A DNA stretch of 64,000 bases from an uncultured Lachnospiraceae bacterium (GTDB lineage Bacteria; Bacillota; Clostridia; Lachnospirales; Lachnospiraceae). The stretch covers positions 1 through 64,000 of the forward strand of contig CAJTTO010000003.1 of assembly GCA_910579275.1 (NCBI GenBank). Reading direction: 5' to 3'. Both the position numbers and the translations under genes were made by a program. Each line of letters begins with the position of its first letter. The stretch's first letter is position 1. Below, piece by piece: positions 59,256-64,000 of the stretch. The notes under the pieces are model-generated. The model worked only from the letters and a program-made list of their open reading frames with translations, did not search any database and was not told the DNA's origin.

Positions 59256-60134
59256 TTATTTCAGCCGCGTATACAAAATATCCATCTTACCATAGTCTGT
59301 GTCGATTTCCAAAATGACACTGTTGGTAATATTGTAGTCTGTGGCATTGTACTCGTGGGCATACAAGTCACTCTTAAACTGTACACCATTTTGTGCCTTA
59401 TCCCCAATGGCGCTCATGGCATATGTAGATATAATATTGCCGATTTCCATAAGCGCAGAGCGCTCGATGTCATCCATAAAATCCACATTGGGAAGGATCA
59501 TGCCGCTAATCTTATTATACAGTACGCCGGCAAGCTTTTCCGACATCCCGTACAGGAACAGATGCTTGTCACTGCCCACCGCGATTGTCCTGACAATCGC
59601 CGCTCCATCCACGTTTCCCTTGTAAATACAGCTCTTTACGCCTTTGATTGGAATATCGTACATTTCCGTAAGAAGCTTGTATGCAACATTTTTAATGAAG
59701 CTCTCTGTGTCGGCAAACGATTCTATATTCTGCAGCGGCATATTTTTCAATATCTTCCGGTCGCAGACACAGACATGGTTAACAAGCCATGCAAGCATTG
59801 TTCCGATAAAGCTCTTTAAATTTTTGGGTGAAAACTCATTTCCCAGAAGTTCCTTGTATGACTGAACCGTATTTTTAAACTCTTCGTGAATCTTTATATG
59901 CTGGTCGTAGCTCACATATTTCTTTTCCCTCTGGAGCGCCTCCTCCGAATCAAAATGAAACTTCGTGTATTCCACAAGGAAATCAATCGTGTCCATACAC
60001 TCCTGTTTGTTGCTGTTTCTGTCACCGCTCTTCGCGATTTCAAGCAAATGCTCAATCTTATCAAACAGCTGGCGGTGCTGTTCATCAATTTTGTCAATAC
60101 CAACTTTGTACTCATCTTTCCATAAAGCAGTCAT
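59256..60134 (-). CDS. Bacteriohemerythrin fused to a CheX/CheC-like domain
   Basis: 292 residues. Residues 1-135 are a hemerythrin four-helix bundle with the di-iron ligands His20, His60, Glu64, His79, His83, His120 and Asp125 all visible. Residues about 140-292 follow the CheX/CheC phosphatase pattern (ALMEIGNIISTYAMSAIGD), though the second half of the usual E-x3-N signature is the only clear one. The fusion would couple oxygen or NO sensing to removal of phosphate from CheY-like receivers. Monocistronic, in line with the chemotaxis block at 36-45 kb. Confidence 0.82.
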   Translation of the reverse strand: MTALWKDEYKVGIDKIDEQHRQLFDKIEHLLEIAKSGDRNSNKQECMDTIDFLVEYTKFHFDSEEALQREKKYVSYDQHIKIHEEFKNTVQSYKELLGNEFSPKNLKSFIGTMLAWLVNHVCVCDRKILKNMPLQNIESFADTESFIKNVAYKLLTEMYDIPIKGVKSCIYKGNVDGAAIVRTIAVGSDKHLFLYGMSEKLAGVLYNKISGMILPNVDFMDDIERSALMEIGNIISTYAMSAIGDKAQNGVQFKSDLYAHEYNATDYNITNSVILEIDTDYGKMDILYTRLK

Positions 60135-60272
60135 TTCCCTATCCCCTTCTAGCTATCTGGAATAACCCCTCTTAGCTACTTTTCCTTTCTGCATCAATAA
60201 ATCTTATGCTTCGGCACTGTTCCCCTCAGCATAGATAATAGTATAGCATCAGTTGGAAAATTTTACAAGAGA

Positions 60273-61112
60273 CTAAAACTCCGAAAAATAATCGTCTACA
60301 TATCCATCGGCAATCCACTTATTGACAAGCGCTCCGCAGAAAAAAATATACATGCAAAAATACAGCCAAATCATCACAATCACGATACTCGTCAGGCTTC
60401 CGTACATGGAGAAGCCGCCAAAATAATCTATATAGACAGAAAAGCCAAAAGAGTAGAGCGTCCAGAATACAGAAGTGACCACCGCCCCGGGATAATGCTC
60501 TTTCCACGGAAGCGCATTGTTTGGCAGCAGGCTGTACATCGTACAGAATACAACCGAAATCATGCCCGCGACAAATATATGGCGTATCCCCCCAAAGAAA
60601 CGCCACAGGTTTGCAGCCGTTCCGCTGTTCGGAATCAGCCATTTTGCCAGCGTATTCCCAAAGACAAGAACACCCGCCGACAGCAGTATGGCAAGCAGGA
60701 GGAAAATCGTGTAAAATGCCGCTTTCAGCCGCAGAAGAATGTACCCTCTCGTCTCCTCCACCTCATATATATGGTTTAATCCCCTTATCAGCGCCAAAAC
60801 CCCCTTTGAAGCCGACCAGATTACCACAAAGGCAGAAACTGACAGCAATGTCAGCTGGTTTCCGTGATAACTGTCCACAATGCCCACCAGAAAAAGGTAT
60901 ATTTTCTCCGGAATAACCGCCTGTGAAATACTGACCATTTCCTTGTTGCCGAAGATATCATGTGGCAGAATACCGCTGACAATCATGACCATCGGTATCA
61001 CTGACAGAAACAAAAAAAACGCAGCGCCAGAGGCGTAGGTTCCCACCTCTGCCTCGTTGAACGCTTTGCGTATTTCTTTTTGCAGCCTGTATATCCTTGA
61101 TACTATTGACAT
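60273..61112 (-). CDS. YihY/virulence factor BrkB family membrane protein
   Basis: About 279 residues, six membrane helices. Family motifs: ASGAAFFLFLSVIPMVMIV near the start, SASKGVLALIRGLNHIYEVEE around 100-120 and the late segment TSIVIVMIWLYFCMYIFFCGALVN. These proteins were once called RNase BN; their real role is unknown, probably transport or lipid flipping. The ATG at 61112 has AAGGGG 9 bases upstream; a GTG at 61136 is in frame. It lies 20 bases from the SpoIID gene, so cotranscribed. Confidence 0.85.
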   Translation of the reverse strand: MSIVSRIYRLQKEIRKAFNEAEVGTYASGAAFFLFLSVIPMVMIVSGILPHDIFGNKEMVSISQAVIPEKIYLFLVGIVDSYHGNQLTLLSVSAFVVIWSASKGVLALIRGLNHIYEVEETRGYILLRLKAAFYTIFLLLAILLSAGVLVFGNTLAKWLIPNSGTAANLWRFFGGIRHIFVAGMISVVFCTMYSLLPNNALPWKEHYPGAVVTSVFWTLYSFGFSVYIDYFGGFSMYGSLTSIVIVMIWLYFCMYIFFCGALVNKWIADGYVDDYFSEF

Positions 61113-61132
61113 CTGGGAATGCCCCTTCCCTC

Positions 61133-62638
61133 TCACCCGGCTGTCCTGTCAAGCGTACCGGCAGCCTTTATGCTTCCATTATAATAATATGCCAGAATCT
61201 GGTCCGCCGTTAATCCTTTCTCCGCCAATGCCTTTGCCCCATTTTGTGACATACCGCACCCATGCCCAAATCCCGCTCCATGTATTGTTATCTGCTTTAA
61301 ATTATCCCCGCTTTCCCCATTATTATCATAGCTATTTTCAATATAAAAATATGCACTCGGCAGGATGTCTCCCATTGTGTAGGTGCTGCCATCCTTTCTG
61401 TGCAGGACGTCTCCGTCACATCCCAGCGCCTGCCTTATCATATACTGTGACAGAACACTTACCCTGAAGTGCTCTGTATCTATTATAATTCCAGTCACCA
61501 AACCACTTTTTCTGCGTCCTAAAACACGGATATCACTGACCGCCGTCTCCTCCAAAATTTTTTCGGAAGAAAGAAGTCTGGAACGTATCCTGACCATGTG
61601 AGGCTGTGCCAGCGACAAATTGTAGAGTTTCTGAAACATCCTTTTTACGGCAGACGCATCTAAAACTTTTTCATAGTTCCAGCGGTACCATGCCTCACCA
61701 TATTCCACATCCTCCGCATTTCCGCTGTCTATATACTGCTGATATGCCCGCTCCCCCTCCTCGCTGTTTGATGCATAAATCTCTTTTCCCGTCTCGGGCA
61801 GATAGGTGTCATCTCCGGACGCGGTATTCTCCCACACGCCAGCGCCTCCGTTATAACCGCCCGAAGTCGAATAATAAAAACTCTCCACAATTTCGTCTTT
61901 GTAAGTCAATACTTGATTCTTTGTCGCGTCCACTGCCCTGTTTGCGTTCGGGGACTCATCACAGTTACCATACACCTGAAACGCAGTACTGTCATCCATG
62001 TGTGCTTTCCAATCGGGATATGCATATTTCTGCTTGTGAAAGTATGTATATGTTCTCGCGCAGACTGCCTGCGCCTTCAATGCCTCCTCCGGATAAGACG
62101 GCGGCATCTCGCTTGGTACTACGCCATACAAATATTCCTCAACAGGAAGCTCATTTACTACGACAATTCCGCCCTCGGCAGCATGGCACTCCATTGTCCC
62201 CCTGTACTGTGCCAGACTGTTTCTCTCAAGATTCCTGATTTGCAGTTTTCCGTTATTTTTACCTTGAAAGCGTATCACAGTACTTCCCTGAAATGTATTT
62301 CCGTTTACGATATATTCCGCATCCGGCTCACACTCCGATACCGTTCCATCAACATCCACAATCATTCCCTCACTGCATGCAATATGCAGCTCTGCATGGT
62401 AAATACCGCGGTATCTCTGGTTCATAATCAGGATTCTCACATCCTCGTCAAACGGAAGATGCACCTTGTCTGTCACTTCTTCCTTGTTTTCCTCCCCCTG
62501 TTTTGTCTCCTCTGTCTGTTCCTCGCCAGTCTCCCCATTGTCTTTCAGATTGGCACTGCATTGATAAATGCCGAGTGCTATAATTATCCATAAAATAACG
62601 ACAAAAACCTTTTTGGAAAACCCTTTTACATAAAAAAT
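61133..62638 (-). CDS. SpoIID/LytB family peptidoglycan transglycosylase, unusual start
   Basis: The conserved part (from about 62476) carries SpoIID motifs: ELPVEEYLYGVVPSEMPPSYPEEALKAQAVCARTY (in strands), YYSTSGG, and the late GHGCGMSQNGAKALAEKG. The SpoIID fold cleaves denuded glycan strands, as in engulfment or cell separation. The reading frame runs open 54 codons upstream of the first GTG and encodes an N-terminal membrane anchor (FVVILWIIIALGIYQCSA). There is no ATG or GTG there; AAGGAGG lies 8 bases before an ATT codon at 62638. I take that ATT as the start, or a lost ATG (an ATG one frame off at 62632 is followed at once by TAA). Confidence 0.83.
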   Translation of the reverse strand: MFYVKGFSKKVFVVILWIIIALGIYQCSANLKDNGETGEEQTEETKQGEENKEEVTDKVHLPFDEDVRILIMNQRYRGIYHAELHIACSEGMIVDVDGTVSECEPDAEYIVNGNTFQGSTVIRFQGKNNGKLQIRNLERNSLAQYRGTMECHAAEGGIVVVNELPVEEYLYGVVPSEMPPSYPEEALKAQAVCARTYTYFHKQKYAYPDWKAHMDDSTAFQVYGNCDESPNANRAVDATKNQVLTYKDEIVESFYYSTSGGYNGGAGVWENTASGDDTYLPETGKEIYASNSEEGERAYQQYIDSGNAEDVEYGEAWYRWNYEKVLDASAVKRMFQKLYNLSLAQPHMVRIRSRLLSSEKILEETAVSDIRVLGRRKSGLVTGIIIDTEHFRVSVLSQYMIRQALGCDGDVLHRKDGSTYTMGDILPSAYFYIENSYDNNGESGDNLKQITIHGAGFGHGCGMSQNGAKALAEKGLTADQILAYYYNGSIKAAGTLDRTAG

Positions 62639-62730
62639 AACAGCTTCCTCCTTAAGCTTTTTTATGTCACAGTCGGGCAGGAACAGCCTTCCCGCCTACC
62701 CATGCGCCCTTGGATACCCATATGAATTAC

Positions 62731-62946
62731 AAAAGCAGCCCGCTAAGGCTGCTTTTTCTCATTTGATTCCCCGAAACGCCGGCTCTTGTATTTTGACTCC
62801 TAGCTGATGCTAGGTGGGCAACCGCAATCTTTCTCGCTGCCTTCCCCTGGCCATACTGGGGGGCATGACATTGATCAGACAATGTAGGAATCCCGTTTAA
62901 AGTGATGTAGGTTCAAAATGACAAGAGTTATCGCACATTTCAGATT
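62731..62946 (-). ncRNA. ssrS: Probable 6S RNA
   Basis: A promoter at 62953-62981 predicts a start near 62946. CTCTTGT-ATTTTGA pairs with TCAAAAT-CAAGAG about 150 bases later, closing a long hairpin with a central open region. Inside are ACATTG/CAATGT, a GGCA..TTGCC hairpin with GATTGCGGTTGCCCACC and CCTAGC/GCTAGG. The overall plan and the GCGGTTGCCCACCT segment fit Firmicute 6S RNA, which binds the housekeeping RNA polymerase. A terminator (AGCAGCC/GGCTGCT then TTTT) lies at 62731-62756. Other stable RNAs are possible; the call is by eye. Confidence 0.7.
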
Positions 62947-62952
62947 AACTAT

Positions 62953-62981
62953 AGTATACCCCATCACCATTAAAATATCAA
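62953..62981 (-). promoter_or_regulatory. Promoter of the 6S-like RNA
   Basis: TTGATA (62981-62976), 17 bases, TATACT (62958-62953) on the minus strand. Confidence 0.8.
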
Positions 62982-63048
62982 CCACTATTCATATTGCATC
63001 TTTACTAATATTTTACAGTAAATTTTTGCTATTTTACATATAGATTTT

Positions 63049-64000
63049 TCAATGGCCTGCCACATAGAATTTATATGCCGCTTTCCCTGATTTTTTCACG
63101 TCATATAGAACTTTATCCGCCTCTTTCACCATGTTCTCAAGCTCTTCTTCCGAGCCTAACAGCTTTCTGCTGCTGATGCCTATGGAGCAGGATATCCTGT
63201 GTTCCGCGGGGATGTCAACGCTTTTCCCAAGCTTTGCCCGTATCACCCCCATGAAACCGCCCTCCTGTTCAATGTCACTGTAAATATTCTTTGCAAGCTG
63301 CTCGACATGTGACAAATCGTCCGTGTAAACAGTAATCAGAAATTCGTCACCACCGTATCTTGTCACAAAACCGTTCTCACCGGTTTCTTTCCGGAAAATT
63401 TGTGACATGCCTGTCAGAATAATATCGCCCACGCCATGTCCGAAAGTGTCATTATAAAACTTGAAGTTATCCAAATCTATATACATGATTGTGACCGGTC
63501 TTGCCCTGCCCTTACTGCGCCTTATAATACTGCTTATATTCCCGTAAAATCCTTCCCTGTTATATAGGCCGGTAAGCTTATCCGTCACTGCCAGATGATT
63601 TAGCTTGTCATTCATCTGCTGAATCTTGTCGTTTGCCTCAAGCATATCGACCGAATTGAGCAGCTGCCGAATCAAAAACTCAAAAACGGCATAATCACTC
63701 TCGTCAAGCAGATACCGGTTGGTCGGCGAATGCCAGTTGTCCTTCATCGTGATATAAGCCACCATGATAGCCTTGAGCGAATCATTGTAGTAAAACGGAA
63801 GTCCAATAATAGAGCATACTTTCTTTTTGTCAAAAAGCGATATGATATCCAAGTAGTCCCTGTAATTATTGTTCATCTTGGACGTCGCAAAACCAAGCCT
63901 GTTCCGCTGGAAAAAGTTTTCAATCCTACTGCGTCTCTCATCATCAAACACATATCCGGTATTGTTGAAAAGCTCCTGCGGCTCATCATCCTCATATTTC
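63049..64000 (-). CDS. GGDEF domain diguanylate cyclase (5' end outside the window)
   Basis: Open from the window edge to the stop at 63049 (at least 316 residues). The N-terminal part, about 150 residues, looks like a GAF-type sensor (SIIGLPFYYNDSLKAIMVAYI). A linker helix (LEANDKIQQMNDKLNHLAVTDKLTGLYNR) leads into a GGDEF domain with the intact active site TRYGGDEFL. No RxxD inhibitory site is seen five residues before it. It makes c-di-GMP from GTP. PilZ at 52.4 kb is a potential receiver. True start unknown. Confidence 0.88.
   Translation of the reverse strand, partial: KYEDDEPQELFNNTGYVFDDERRSRIENFFQRNRLGFATSKMNNNYRDYLDIISLFDKKKVCSIIGLPFYYNDSLKAIMVAYITMKDNWHSPTNRYLLDESDYAVFEFLIRQLLNSVDMLEANDKIQQMNDKLNHLAVTDKLTGLYNREGFYGNISSIIRRSKGRARPVTIMYIDLDNFKFYNDTFGHGVGDIILTGMSQIFRKETGENGFVTRYGGDEFLITVYTDDLSHVEQLAKNIYSDIEQEGGFMGVIRAKLGKSVDIPAEHRISCSIGISSRKLLGSEEELENMVKEADKVLYDVKKSGKAAYKFYVAGH

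Noticed and set aside
60160..60272. Gap upstream of the hemerythrin gene checked for a c-di-GMP riboswitch
   Set aside because: A short hairpin GCATAAG..TTATTGATGC is present, but the conserved GEMM blocks are missing.

Overview
The window reads as a chromosomal segment of a low-to-moderate GC Gram-positive anaerobe of the class Clostridia, most likely family Lachnospiraceae. Reasons: AGGAGG-type ribosome binding sites, a T-box leader on pheST, a ZTP riboswitch on a split AICAR-transformylase/PurO pair, a BlaI/BlaR1-type sensor, SpoIID, CheV and an Opp system. Most genes lie on the minus strand. The assignment is inferred from gene content; no 16S gene is present.

Layout. 1-6.5 kb: the 3' end of a tRNA-Leu, an Uma2-type nuclease, the ZTP-controlled purO-purH(AICARFT) operon, then a TetR / aldo-keto reductase / GH13 amylase run. 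6.5-18 kb: a heterodimeric ABC exporter with a MarR gene, bracketed by an inverted pair of 143-bp repeats; an ABC-F protein with greA; an FNT channel; a divergent LacI-type regulator; trmB-lysA. 18-24 kb: blaI-blaR1, an HAD phosphatase with a membrane protein, kduD, and lepB. 24-31 kb: a complete oligopeptide ABC transporter (oppABCDF) whose OppC carries an inserted seven-bladed RCC1-like propeller. 31.5-33.7 kb: ung, hisF, hisH. 33.7-45 kb: a signalling block on the minus strand (small zinc ribbon protein, cheA, Hpt protein, one-TM protein, OmpR-type regulator and histidine kinase, lipoprotein, cheV, an atypical Sir2-like protein, and a 962-residue acidic repeat protein). 45-52 kb: secreted SGNH hydrolase, a cytidylate-kinase-like protein, a secreted ComEC-like metallohydrolase, tmRNA, a PaaI thioesterase convergent with PaaK, a DUF362 protein and a PilZ protein. 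52.7-53.9 kb: an AT-rich three-gene cassette of unknown proteins. 54-64 kb: queA, pheT, pheS with its T-box, a hemerythrin-CheX-like fusion, a YihY membrane protein, SpoIID, a probable 6S RNA and a truncated GGDEF protein.

Two families of small non-autonomous mobile elements are scattered through the window. Family B (about 137 bp, three copies) has GTAACAGTTCAGCC termini, and all three copies have perfect 8-bp target duplications. A 30-bp hairpin from one of its ends also occurs alone, twice at Opp gene stop codons with near-perfect 8-bp duplications. Family A (143 bp, two inverted copies) has related ends. The GTAA termini and 8-bp duplications resemble what is known of the IS66 family; no transposase gene is in the window.

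How the genes work together: the purine genes are tied to ZTP sensing. Peptide uptake (Opp) sits in one operon behind a strong promoter followed by an intrinsic terminator in the leader. The CheA/Hpt/CheV/two-component block together with PilZ, GGDEF and hemerythrin-CheX points to an integrated chemotaxis and c-di-GMP signalling network, although no flagellar, cheR, cheB or MCP genes are seen here.
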